DNA of 63,334 bases from Dissulfuribacter thermophilus (GTDB lineage: Bacteria > Desulfobacterota > Dissulfuribacteria > Dissulfuribacterales > Dissulfuribacteraceae): assembly GCF_001687335.1 (NCBI RefSeq), contig NZ_MAGO01000004.1:150001-213334 (forward strand), given 5' to 3'. Shown here piece by piece: positions 16,948 through 25,329 of this stretch. Numbering within the stretch: the stretch's first letter is position 1; the number at the start of each line of letters is the position of its first letter. The notes under the pieces are model-generated. The model saw nothing but the letters and a program-made list of their open reading frames with translations, did not search any database and was not told the origin of the DNA. The position numbers and the translations under genes were made by a program.

Positions 16948-17670
16948 ATGAAGGTCAACCTAAAAAACTGCTACATTGTCCTAAATGAGCCAAGATACCC
17001 TGAAAACATAGGTGCCAGTGCCAGAGCCATTATGAATATGGGGCTGGGTGGGCTTATCGTTGTAAATCCATACAGATTTGACATGGATGCAATCAACAAG
17101 ATGGCAACCCACGAGGCTTCATCGATTGTGGAGGAAATGAAAGTATATGACGACATCTTAGAGGCCTTGGCACAGTTCAATTACTGCGTAGGCACCACTG
17201 CGAGAACAGGCCGTGGAAGACGCCCTACTCACACACCTAGGACCATTGGGCCACATGTTGCCCCCCTGTCTCAGGAAAATAAAATCGCATTTCTCTTTGG
17301 GTCAGAAAAATTCGGTCTCTCAAATCAGGTCCTCCGTCTCTGTCAGGCCATTGTTACCATACCAACAGCAGACTTTTCTTCCTTAAATCTTGCACAAAGT
17401 GTCATGATTATTTCATATGAACTATTTCAAACTGATCTACCCCAGACTGTTTTCACTCCCCAACTAGCTAATTTAAGGGAACTTGAGGGGATGTATGAAC
17501 ACCTCAAAGAGGTCTTTCTGGAGGTGGGATATATTAATCCAGAGAATCCAGATTATTTTATGCAAAACTTTAGGAAGCTCTTTTCTAGAATTCAACTCAG
17601 AAAAAAAGAAGTCAAGATGATTAGGGGATTTTGCAGGCAACTCTTGTGGAGGATCAATTCATTAAAGTGA
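16948..17670 (+). CDS. trmJ: TrmJ-like SPOUT RNA methyltransferase (tRNA 2'-O-methyltransferase)
   Basis: Likely methylates the 2'-O of residue 32 in tRNA anticodon loops. The 240-residue protein has the TrmH/SpoU core: NEPRYPENIGASARAIMNMG near residue 13, FLFGSEKFGLSN near 113 and PTADFSSLNLAQSVMIISYE near 140, which form the trefoil-knot SAM site. A C-terminal helical extension of about 80 residues is typical of TrmJ. The stop TGA overlaps a GTG that probably starts the next gene, so the housekeeping gene heads the sensory operon. Confidence 0.92.
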   Translation: MKVNLKNCYIVLNEPRYPENIGASARAIMNMGLGGLIVVNPYRFDMDAINKMATHEASSIVEEMKVYDDILEALAQFNYCVGTTARTGRGRRPTHTPRTIGPHVAPLSQENKIAFLFGSEKFGLSNQVLRLCQAIVTIPTADFSSLNLAQSVMIISYELFQTDLPQTVFTPQLANLRELEGMYEHLKEVFLEVGYINPENPDYFMQNFRKLFSRIQLRKKEVKMIRGFCRQLLWRINSLK

Positions 17671-18545
17671 AAGAGGCCATCTCAATATTTTTTTTTATTT
17701 TTTGGGCGATAATGGCCTTCTTTTTTTATAAGATACCAGTCTGCCTTGGCACTCAGGGCCCAACTATTACGGTGATTGTATCTTCAGAGATCCGCCCTTA
17801 TAAAGAAGCCCTTGGAGGCCTAAAGTCATCTCTAACTTTTCCGATTCAAGAGTACAACTATCGCTCAAATCCCAAACTTGTGGAACATGTCTTAAAGAGT
17901 GAATCCTCTGATTTTGTTGTGGCAATAGGCCCTGAGGCCGCTAAGGCAGCCAGAGCCTCATCCCCATTACCTCCTCACAAGAAACTGTACCTTATGGTAC
18001 TGGACCCAAAGAGTCTACTTAAACAACAAAAAATTTGTGGAGTAGATCTTAGGATCCCTGTGGAAAGGCAACTTGATGCAATATCGAAGAGGTTTCCACC
18101 GCCTGTTCGAATCGGAATTCTTTACAATGCTCTGGAAAATCAAAAGATCATCGATGAGTTTGTAAAAAAGGCAGAGTGGTTCAACGCCACGGTTACAGGG
18201 ATCCAGGTCAACACTCCAAAAGACTGTCCTGGGGCATTGATAAAAAACAGAAAAAATATAGACATACTCCTCTTCATACCAGACACCATAGTCATCAAAG
18301 AGGCCTTAGTTCAGTATCTCATAAAAGAAAGTATTTTCAGAGGCATCGCTGTTGTGGGTTACAACCACTTTTTTATAGAAAATGGCGCTGTTATGAGTCT
18401 CAGCATAGATTACGAAGAGGTTGGTAAACTTGGAGCCAATCTTTTAAAGCAGATATGGGATGGAGGCAAATGTAGTCTACTTCCTCCCCCATTTAAACTG
18501 GAGTGGAATCAAAGGGCATGGGATACCGTAAGGCAAAGGCGATAA
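17667..18545 (+). CDS. Periplasmic ABC-type substrate-binding protein (ABC_sub_bind family)
   Basis: The PF04392-like fold is indicated by TVIVSSEIRPYKEALGGL, VVAIGPEAAKAA, RIGILYNAL and GAVMSLSIDYEEVGKLGA. A hydrophobic N-terminus (ISIFFFIFWAIMAFFFY) would export it. The GTG at 17667, overlapping the trmJ stop, is preferred over TTG 17631; a GGAGG lies 14 bases before it, which is far. No ABC permease or ATPase adjoins it. Instead a histidine kinase, an NtrC-type regulator and a TonB receptor follow, so it may act as a periplasmic sensor partner rather than as a transporter component. The ligand is unknown. Confidence 0.75.
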   Translation: MKEAISIFFFIFWAIMAFFFYKIPVCLGTQGPTITVIVSSEIRPYKEALGGLKSSLTFPIQEYNYRSNPKLVEHVLKSESSDFVVAIGPEAAKAARASSPLPPHKKLYLMVLDPKSLLKQQKICGVDLRIPVERQLDAISKRFPPPVRIGILYNALENQKIIDEFVKKAEWFNATVTGIQVNTPKDCPGALIKNRKNIDILLFIPDTIVIKEALVQYLIKESIFRGIAVVGYNHFFIENGAVMSLSIDYEEVGKLGANLLKQIWDGGKCSLLPPPFKLEWNQRAWDTVRQRR

Positions 18546-19981
18546 GGAATCTGAGTCTCGGTAAAAGGCTGGCTCTTAGTATTGTGGCGCTCATAAGCGT
18601 GGCCACACTTCTTTTAGGTCTGTATGGCTCACGCCTTACAGAAAGGTTTATGAACGAGCGTTTTGAAGATAGGATGGCCTTTTTGGCAAGATATCTTGCA
18701 CTAAATTCAGAGCTTGGAATCCTCATCGGTGATCACAGGATGTTGGAAAAGCTTGCCAAAAATCTTTTGTCTGAAAAAGACGTCAAGGGGGTGGAGGTAA
18801 GAGATTCAAAGGGCCAAATCCTGGTGTCAGTGGGAGAAACAAAAAACCAAGGCTTAAATGAAACTGTATACCCAGTGATCCTGAGGCAGGAAGAAGAAGA
18901 ACTAGTATTCAGTAAAAATGAAAGGCTTAGAGAGACAAAGATCGGATCGATCCACCTATTTTATTCTGCGGAAAGTATAGAAGAGGTAGTGAAAGACTTT
19001 AAAGCAAAGACCCTCATAGCAGCTCTTTTCCTTTTGATAACCAGCGCTTTTATAGCGATCCTAATCTCCAGGGCATTGACATCTCCCTTAAAATCTCTTG
19101 CTGAGGCTGCCAGAGAAGTTGCAAAAGGGAGCCTAGACATTCGAGTCAAAGGTGGAACACTCCCCGAGACCAGAGAACTGGCCATGGCCTTTAATAACAT
19201 GTTAACTGCCCTTGAAGAGAGCAGACACACCCTCGAGGCTACATACCAAGAGATGATTCAGCAAAAGGCCCTGGCAGAGGTGGGCGAATTTGCATTCACT
19301 GTTGCCCATGAAATAAAAAATCCCTTGGGGATAATACAGGGGGCCTTAGATATCATACAAAAGCCTGAAGCAGGGGAAGATACAAAAAAGACAATGATTG
19401 AATACCTCAAAGAGGAACTCATACGTTTAAATAGAATTATCCAAGACTTCTTAGAATTTTCCAGGCCTAGAGAACCAAAACTATCAAGTCAGAATCTAGG
19501 AGATCTCATAGACTCTATAGTGAAAAAAGCTATAGTTGAGTGGGAGCCTAAGGGGGTTGAAATAAAATTTCAAAATACAACCCACGACATCTATGGACGA
19601 GTGGACGCAGATCTTCTAAACCAGGCCCTCTTAAATCTGATAAAGAACGCCTGCGAAGCTTGCGAAAAAGATATTTCACCGTGTGTGATAATCACTGCTG
19701 AATTAAAAGGTAAATTTTATGAAATCAGTATTGAAGATAATGGTCCTGGCATACCAGAAGATATCAAAGACAAGATCTTTGAGCCTTTCTTTACCACAAA
19801 AGCCAAGGGAACTGGCCTCGGACTGGCATTGGTAAAACGTGTAATAGAACTGCACGGTGGTTCAATTATAATCTCTGGCAAAGAAGGCCTTGGCACCATC
19901 GTTACTTTGAGGCTTCCCATCACCCAAACCCAATTGGGTGACTCAGGTGCCAGCCAGACATATATAATAGCAGGGGCATAG
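18518..19981 (+). CDS. Sensor histidine kinase with periplasmic domain and HAMP
   Basis: Membrane kinase of about 487 aa. A first membrane segment (ALSIVALISVATLLLGLYG), a periplasmic region of about 130 residues, and a second segment (TLIAALFLLITSAFIAILI) lead into HAMP (LTSPLKSLAEAAREVAKG). The phospho-acceptor is in FTVAHEIKNPLGIIQGAL. The ATPase boxes are NLIKNACEACE, EDNGPGIPE, FEPFFTTKAKGTGLGLALV. GTG 18503 is an alternative start; ATG 18518 is preferred, weakly. It overlaps the binding-protein gene by 28 bp, so they are co-translated, and the response regulator follows 19 bp later. Confidence 0.95.
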   Translation: MGYRKAKAIRNLSLGKRLALSIVALISVATLLLGLYGSRLTERFMNERFEDRMAFLARYLALNSELGILIGDHRMLEKLAKNLLSEKDVKGVEVRDSKGQILVSVGETKNQGLNETVYPVILRQEEEELVFSKNERLRETKIGSIHLFYSAESIEEVVKDFKAKTLIAALFLLITSAFIAILISRALTSPLKSLAEAAREVAKGSLDIRVKGGTLPETRELAMAFNNMLTALEESRHTLEATYQEMIQQKALAEVGEFAFTVAHEIKNPLGIIQGALDIIQKPEAGEDTKKTMIEYLKEELIRLNRIIQDFLEFSRPREPKLSSQNLGDLIDSIVKKAIVEWEPKGVEIKFQNTTHDIYGRVDADLLNQALLNLIKNACEACEKDISPCVIITAELKGKFYEISIEDNGPGIPEDIKDKIFEPFFTTKAKGTGLGLALVKRVIELHGGSIIISGKEGLGTIVTLRLPITQTQLGDSGASQTYIIAGA

Positions 19982-20000
19982 AGTAGGAGGGTAATGACCT

Positions 20001-21353
20001 ATGGCATACATCCTCGTAGTTGATGACGAATCAAAGATGCGACACATCCTGAGAATAATGCTTGAACTCAAGGGCCACAAGGTAAAAGAGGCCAGTAATG
20101 GTAGTATTGCCCTTAAACTCATTAAGGAAGAGCCATTCGATCTGGTGATATCCGACATAAAAATGCCCGAGCTCGACGGATTCGGCCTACTCGACGAACT
20201 CAAACGACTAGACCAGGGCCCACCAGTGGTCTTCATCACCGCCTTTGCCACCATTGATTCCGCAGTAGAGGCCATGAAAAGAGGGGCGGTCGACTATATT
20301 ACCAAGCCATTTGAAGAAGAACGCATACATCTTACCATAGAGAAGGCCCTAGGGATCTCAAAAATAATGGAGGAGAACCGTGAACTCAAGCGACAGCTCG
20401 ATGACGTTGCAGGGCCTAAAGATATTATATACGCCTCCCCTGCCATGAAAAAAGTGATAAAGATGGCAGAGCGAGTTGCAATAAAAGGCGATACTACCGT
20501 CCTTATTCTGGGGGAATCCGGGGTTGGAAAAGAAGTGATGGCTCACTACATCCACAAGATGAGTCCAAGGGCCCAAGGGAAATTCGTTCCTGTAAATTGC
20601 GCTGCTATAAATCAGGGCCTTGTTGAAAGTACTCTTTTCGGCCATGAACGCGGGGCCTTCACCGGGGCTGATAGGAGAAAAAAGGGCCTTTTTGAATATG
20701 CTCAAGGGGGAACACTCTTTTTGGATGAAATAGGAGATCTTCCCTTTGAGGCCCAGGCAAAACTTTTAAGGGCCCTTCAAGAAAAAGCGATTCAAAGAGT
20801 TGGCGGAAATGACGTTATAAAAATTGACGTGAGGGTATTGTGTGCAACCAATCAAAATCTTGAGGCCTTAGTAAAGAAAAACAAATTTCGACAGGATTTA
20901 TTCTATAGGATAAATGTATTCCCTATAGAAATTCCGCCTCTAAGATCTCGTACCGAAGATATCATTCCTCTTGCAAAACATTTTGTAAAAAAGGCCATGG
21001 GGAGGGATATTGACGGTCCAATTTTTACTCAGGGAGCAGAGAGGGTCTTATTGGAACACTCGTGGCCAGGAAATGTTAGAGAACTGGCCAATGCTATGGA
21101 ACGAGCTGTGATCATGGCGAGCTCAACTCCCATAACAGTAGAGCATTTGTCATTTTTAAAACCGAATAAGGCCACAGGCTCTTTAAAGGACTTTAAACTT
21201 CCTCCAGAAGGAATAAACCTTGAAGAGTTTGAAAAAGATATTATTCGACAGGCCTTGGAGATTGCAGACAATAATCAGAGCAAGGCCGCAAGACTCCTTG
21301 GTTTAACCAGATCCAAATTCAGGACAAGGGTGAAACAGCTCGAAAATGACTAA
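20001..21353 (+). CDS. NtrC-type sigma-54-dependent response regulator
   Basis: The 450-residue protein has a receiver domain (residues 1-118; VVDDESKMRH, phospho-acceptor in DLVISDIKMPELDGFG, Lys in DYITKPFEEE). It is followed by a AAA+ domain (about 140-375; Walker A GESGVGKE, sigma-54 contact loop GERGAFTGADRRKKG-type segment at ERGAFTGADR, Walker B GGTLFLDEIGDLP). A Fis-type HTH ends it (NNQSKAARLLGLTRSKFR). An AGGAGG lies 10 bases before the ATG. It is the partner of the upstream kinase. Targets are unknown; the downstream TonB receptor and the sigma-54-like site at 10512 are candidates. Confidence 0.96.
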   Translation: MAYILVVDDESKMRHILRIMLELKGHKVKEASNGSIALKLIKEEPFDLVISDIKMPELDGFGLLDELKRLDQGPPVVFITAFATIDSAVEAMKRGAVDYITKPFEEERIHLTIEKALGISKIMEENRELKRQLDDVAGPKDIIYASPAMKKVIKMAERVAIKGDTTVLILGESGVGKEVMAHYIHKMSPRAQGKFVPVNCAAINQGLVESTLFGHERGAFTGADRRKKGLFEYAQGGTLFLDEIGDLPFEAQAKLLRALQEKAIQRVGGNDVIKIDVRVLCATNQNLEALVKKNKFRQDLFYRINVFPIEIPPLRSRTEDIIPLAKHFVKKAMGRDIDGPIFTQGAERVLLEHSWPGNVRELANAMERAVIMASSTPITVEHLSFLKPNKATGSLKDFKLPPEGINLEEFEKDIIRQALEIADNNQSKAARLLGLTRSKFRTRVKQLEND

Positions 21354-23412
21354 TATGAAACAGGGCATTTCCATAACATTTGTCATCAATTTTATAATGA
21401 TCTTGGTCCATGTCTTTGGAGTTGATAATTCTTTAGCCAATGACAGGACAGAATTGGTCTTTGTCGGAGAAGACATCGATGTCATCACCATTGCCTCAAA
21501 AAGGGCAGAATCTGTCAAATCTGCTCCTGCAATTGCATCTGTAGAGACTGAGAATAGACTTAAAACTCTCGGCATCCAGACCCTTGGAGAAGCCCTTAGA
21601 CTCCACTCAGGCTTTTTCACCACAAAACGTGAATGGGGGACCCAACCCTTTCTTAGGGGGATTGAAGAGGGAATTCTGTTTCTATACGATTCCGTGCCTC
21701 TAACCTCAGACGCCACCAAAACCATTCATCCATTAGATGAAGACCTCAGTCTCTTTTTTGTAAAAAGGCTGGAACTCATTAAAGGACCTGGGTCTGTCAT
21801 ATGGGGCCCAGACGCATTTGCAGGCATTGTAAATGTAGTACCCAAGAGGGGAAGAGATGTAGAGGGCGTAGATGCCCAGATTGTCACAGGTGTCCCCTTT
21901 GGAAAGGCCCAGGTAGATTTCCTTTGGGGGAAAAACAAAGGTCTATGGGAGGCGCTGATTGGATTAAGTGCATCTGTTACCAGACCAAATAACAGGGATT
22001 TTACGATTGTACGATTCAGGGAGGCAGGTGACTCAAATCCAGTCCCTCCTGAACAGCGTATTGGCAAAAGCAATATAGACGACTCCAAAAATGTGGAGCT
22101 TATTTTCAATTTTACTTGGAAAGATTGGCTTAGCCTCTCTGGCAGATGGTCTGAGATGGAAAAAAACTACGTATTGAGCCAGACCAATAACGACCTTAGC
22201 TGGAACGGTCAGAGGAAAAGCCCATTTCGATTCCTAAAATTCGAGGCAAAACATCCATTGACCAACGGCTTCACATTGACAGTGAATGGATACGTCAACG
22301 AATTGAAATTTCATCAAAAGGAGATTGACATCTCATGGGAACAAACCAGTAGAGTGTATTATGGTGAAGTGCTATTTGAAAGGGAATTTTCCAAACACCT
22401 TGGTCTGATAACCCTAGGGGCAGGCATCAGGAAAAATTTCATCACTGGTGCTGTCATTGGCAAGAGCTTTATACCGGACTTTCTCCAGCCTGAAAATGAG
22501 CTATTCATACCAAAAATCGATCAGGAAGATTTCAATACCTCTTTAAAGAGTCTTTTTGTTCAAGTAAGACGTCACTGGTCCAAGATAGATGCATGGGCAG
22601 GACTCAGAGTAGACGATCACAATCAGTATAATATCACTTGGTCTCACAACATCGGTCTTTCATACCACCCTTCTTTCTCCTGGTACATGAAATTCCTGTA
22701 TGGCACAGCATTTAGGACCCCCTACAACCAGCAATTGCTTGGAAGAACAGAACTTGACCCAGAATCTGTGAACAATGTCTCCATAAACTTCCATCTGAGC
22801 CCAATGACAATTGGGCAAAGTGACCATACACAATTTGAAGGGGACCTGACCCTTTTTTGGAATAGGCTTCGCCATCATGTTAAGGAAGACCCTTATGCTG
22901 GTCTTTCAAATGCAGGTCATGGCGATATCTGGGGAATTGAGATTGGGATGAATCTCAAACCTTCATCTTGGTTCAAATTGTGGACAAACGCCACCTTGCA
23001 ACACTATACAGGAGATGACGATGCCTTTAAGGTACTAGACTTTGTATTTATTAGATCAGATGGTACTCAGATCCCCCACTACACTCGATGGAATAGCCCC
23101 TTTGAAAAAGGACCAGATGTCATGACCCGGTTGGGCATTACCATAGTACCAAAAGACGGAGTTGAACTTTCAACAGTATTGTCATATGACGGTCCATGGT
23201 GGGTCACCTATGACAAAGGAAAACTCAGGACTAAGATTGAAGATAAAACCACCGTGGATGTCACCCTCCATACAAAAGGACTGATCCCGCATTCAGATGC
23301 CTACATTGCAATCAAGAATCTCTTAGATGAAAGAAATGACGTGCCAGGGATATATAGCACCTATAGATCCCCTGGCATAACTGTATTCCTGGGCCTTGAA
23401 ACAAGGTTTTAG
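21346..23412 (+). CDS. TonB-dependent outer-membrane receptor
   Basis: Energy-coupled outer-membrane importer of 688 aa. A signal peptide (ISITFVINFIMILVHVFGVD) is followed by a TonB-box-like DVITIASKRAE, then the plug domain (TLGEALRLHSGFFTTKRE, VKRLELIKGPGSVIWGP, GIVNVVPKRG) and a beta-barrel ending in TVFLGLETRF, with the terminal phenylalanine typical of Bam substrates. Overlap by 8 bp with the regulator gene shows that it belongs to the same operon. Ligand unknown; the regulatory neighbours suggest induction by the substrate. Confidence 0.94.
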   Translation: MTNMKQGISITFVINFIMILVHVFGVDNSLANDRTELVFVGEDIDVITIASKRAESVKSAPAIASVETENRLKTLGIQTLGEALRLHSGFFTTKREWGTQPFLRGIEEGILFLYDSVPLTSDATKTIHPLDEDLSLFFVKRLELIKGPGSVIWGPDAFAGIVNVVPKRGRDVEGVDAQIVTGVPFGKAQVDFLWGKNKGLWEALIGLSASVTRPNNRDFTIVRFREAGDSNPVPPEQRIGKSNIDDSKNVELIFNFTWKDWLSLSGRWSEMEKNYVLSQTNNDLSWNGQRKSPFRFLKFEAKHPLTNGFTLTVNGYVNELKFHQKEIDISWEQTSRVYYGEVLFEREFSKHLGLITLGAGIRKNFITGAVIGKSFIPDFLQPENELFIPKIDQEDFNTSLKSLFVQVRRHWSKIDAWAGLRVDDHNQYNITWSHNIGLSYHPSFSWYMKFLYGTAFRTPYNQQLLGRTELDPESVNNVSINFHLSPMTIGQSDHTQFEGDLTLFWNRLRHHVKEDPYAGLSNAGHGDIWGIEIGMNLKPSSWFKLWTNATLQHYTGDDDAFKVLDFVFIRSDGTQIPHYTRWNSPFEKGPDVMTRLGITIVPKDGVELSTVLSYDGPWWVTYDKGKLRTKIEDKTTVDVTLHTKGLIPHSDAYIAIKNLLDERNDVPGIYSTYRSPGITVFLGLETRF

Positions 23413-23414
23413 GT

Positions 23415-23876
23415 TTAGAAGTCTACAATCTTACTCGCCTTGGTCTGTTCTTTTCTCAAGGCCATGGCGCGACTTAAATCGGCAGATGCACTCTCTTCGT
23501 CGCCTATCCTTTCATATAGCTGTCCTCTAAGCATATAGGCTGATGCATAAGATGGATCCAGATCTATAGCCCTTGAAAGGCTCTCGATGGCCTCGTCCAA
23601 TGCCTCTTGCTGAAACAGAATTGCTCCCTTGTGGTAATGAAATCGAGGATTTTGGGGATTACACTCTATTGCCTTATCAATATCATGCATGGCAGCCTCC
23701 TTATCTCCTTTCCTGAGATAGGCTACTGCCCTGGCCTGATAGACCTTTCCCTCGTCGTGATCATGCTCCAATACCTTGGTAAAAATTTCTATTGCCTCAT
23801 CAAATTCTTCATCCATCAACTTAAATTGTCCATCAGTAAAGAGATCTTCTAGATCATCGCGCATCCCTTCATTCAC
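23415..23876 (-). CDS. TPR repeat protein
   Basis: The 153-residue protein consists of about four tetratricopeptide repeats (EFDEAIEIFTKVLEHDHDEG, KGDKEAAMHDIDKAIECNPQ, EALDEAIESLSRAIDLDPSY, DEESASADLSRAMALRKEQ). There is no signal peptide, so it is a cytoplasmic scaffold. The partner is unknown. An AGGAGGT ribosome binding site precedes the ATG. It converges on the TonB receptor with only 2 bp between stops. Confidence 0.88.
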   Translation of the reverse strand: MNEGMRDDLEDLFTDGQFKLMDEEFDEAIEIFTKVLEHDHDEGKVYQARAVAYLRKGDKEAAMHDIDKAIECNPQNPRFHYHKGAILFQQEALDEAIESLSRAIDLDPSYASAYMLRGQLYERIGDEESASADLSRAMALRKEQTKASKIVDF

Positions 23877-24010
23877 CTCCTTATATTATTTCCAAACAGG
23901 ATACTGGACATCCTCCTCTCAGAATAGAGAAAATTATCTTTCCCCAAAAGAATAAATTCTGTCAACAAGTAACTTTTCTGATTGTCAATTTTTCAATGCA
24001 TTTTCTTTAG

Positions 24011-24045
24011 ACTAAAAGGGCCAGGCGTTGTTACCTGGCCCCAAC
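24011..24045 (-). terminator. Terminator of ppaC
   Basis: GGGCCAGG (24018-24025) and CCTGGCCC (24034-24041) form an 8-bp GC-rich stem with an 8-base loop, followed on the minus strand by TTTTAGTC. It lies 27 bp beyond the ppaC stop. Confidence 0.8.
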
Positions 24046-24067
24046 ATTTTAGTCTCGAGACTGTCAA

Positions 24068-24994
24068 TTAGCCTGCGAATGCCTTTTCAAGAGGTGGTAC
24101 CATCTGTTTCTTTCTGCTCATCACTCCAGGAAGCCATACAGTTCTTCCTTCCAGGGCCTTTCCAAAGGCCTTCTCCACCACACTTGGATCATCTGTAACG
24201 GCCATGAGCTCAGTACCCTCTTGCATGATATCTGTAAGCATCAAAAATACACTGTGACGATTTCCTTCTGCCTTCACCTTTTCAAGCTCTGCATAGAGGT
24301 CATCCATCATACCCTTCACGAGATCAAGGCTGACTAGTTCAAGCTGGCCGATTCCCACTGCCTTGCCGCTCATATTAAAGTCTTTGTAGTCTCTAAAGAT
24401 CAAATCTCTTGGAGCGACTCCTTCAACAGCGCTCTTGGCCTTTGCCATTTCCATACCCCAGGCCATCATATCGTCAACGCCTGCTATCTTGGCAAGGGCC
24501 TCTGCCGCCTCTTTATCTGCATCTGTGCATGTGGCAGACTTAAAGAGCACAGTATCACTCAAAATTGCAGACAACATAAGGCCTGCAACATTCTGTGGAA
24601 TGTCTTTTTTATACACGTCTTTATAAAGAGTATAAATTACAGTACCTGTACAGCCTACAGGCATGGCGCAGAAAAATATTGGATTGGGGGTTGTAATATC
24701 CCCTATCTTGTGGTGATCCACTACAGCCATTAACTCTCCGCTGTCCCAATTGTCAGGTGCCTGTTTGATGTCGCTGTGGTCTACCAGCATGTACTTTTCG
24801 CCACCAACGTCGGTCCTGAGTTCTGGCTCAGAAAATCCAAACTTTTCAAGAACAACCTTTGTCTCTGGGTTGAGTTCACCCTGTCTGCACGGCACAGCGT
24901 CCACACCAAGCATCTTTTGAAGTTCTGCAAAGGCGATAGCCGAGGCGACTGAATCGGTGTCCGGGCTCTTGTGCCCTAAGACATAAACTGCCAT
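24068..24994 (-). CDS. ppaC: Manganese-dependent (family II) inorganic pyrophosphatase
   Basis: Hydrolyses pyrophosphate in the cytoplasm and pulls biosynthetic reactions forward. The 308-residue DHH-superfamily protein has GHKSPDTDSVASAIAF (metal ligands His and two Asp), LVDHSD, VDHHKIGD and a C-terminal SRKKQMVPPLEKAF with the Arg-Lys-Lys substrate site. No CBS or DRTGG insert is present, so it is the unregulated core form. GGAGGATCAGATC precedes the ATG. A 120-base structured leader lies upstream, and a terminator follows. Confidence 0.96.
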   Translation of the reverse strand: MAVYVLGHKSPDTDSVASAIAFAELQKMLGVDAVPCRQGELNPETKVVLEKFGFSEPELRTDVGGEKYMLVDHSDIKQAPDNWDSGELMAVVDHHKIGDITTPNPIFFCAMPVGCTGTVIYTLYKDVYKKDIPQNVAGLMLSAILSDTVLFKSATCTDADKEAAEALAKIAGVDDMMAWGMEMAKAKSAVEGVAPRDLIFRDYKDFNMSGKAVGIGQLELVSLDLVKGMMDDLYAELEKVKAEGNRHSVFLMLTDIMQEGTELMAVTDDPSVVEKAFGKALEGRTVWLPGVMSRKKQMVPPLEKAFAG

Positions 24995-25329
24995 GATCTG
25001 ATCCTCCTTTTATTGTAAAATTAATGACTCCCTGTTTCAGACTCCGGGAATCTTCCCCAGTTTCTTATCCAGCTCCGAGCCCCTACAGGAGCACTCGTAA
25101 GACTGGCTTTGGTTCTCTTAGACTACAAAAACATGATGTAGCACACCCGCCATTTTTTTCAAGGTAAAAAAAAGCATATTTTGTTTTTTTCTGAATGATG
25201 CTTCAATCAACCAATATGGCTGGAAGTTTAAAAGCTAGATGAGTTTTTTTGCCGATTTCCAGCTATCCCTTTGAGGTAATGCGGAGAGAAGATATTGATC
25301 TCCTCAGATTCGACCAAAAGATTTTGACG
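24995..25329 (-). promoter_or_regulatory. 335-bp intergenic region with a structured RNA leader upstream of ppaC
   Basis: On the minus strand the segment 25105-25042 folds with CCAGTCTTA near its 5' end pairing to TAAGAAACTGG, and inside it CGAG-TG-CTCC-TGTA-GGGG-CTCG. Downstream, GGGGAAGATTCCC and the repeated GGAGTC (separated by TGAAACAG) could form alternative stems before the ribosome binding site. I could not match it to the fluoride, TPP, SAM, glycine, c-di-GMP or yybP consensus. The stretch 25219-25263 also holds a GCTGGAA/TTCCAGC inverted repeat with a 31-base loop near the end of the fapA gene. No open reading frame is supported. Confidence 0.45.

Noticed and set aside
24995-25140. 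Fluoride riboswitch before ppaC
   Set aside because: The expected GAUGG core and the pseudoknot-forming bases were not found; only an unassigned structure can be claimed.
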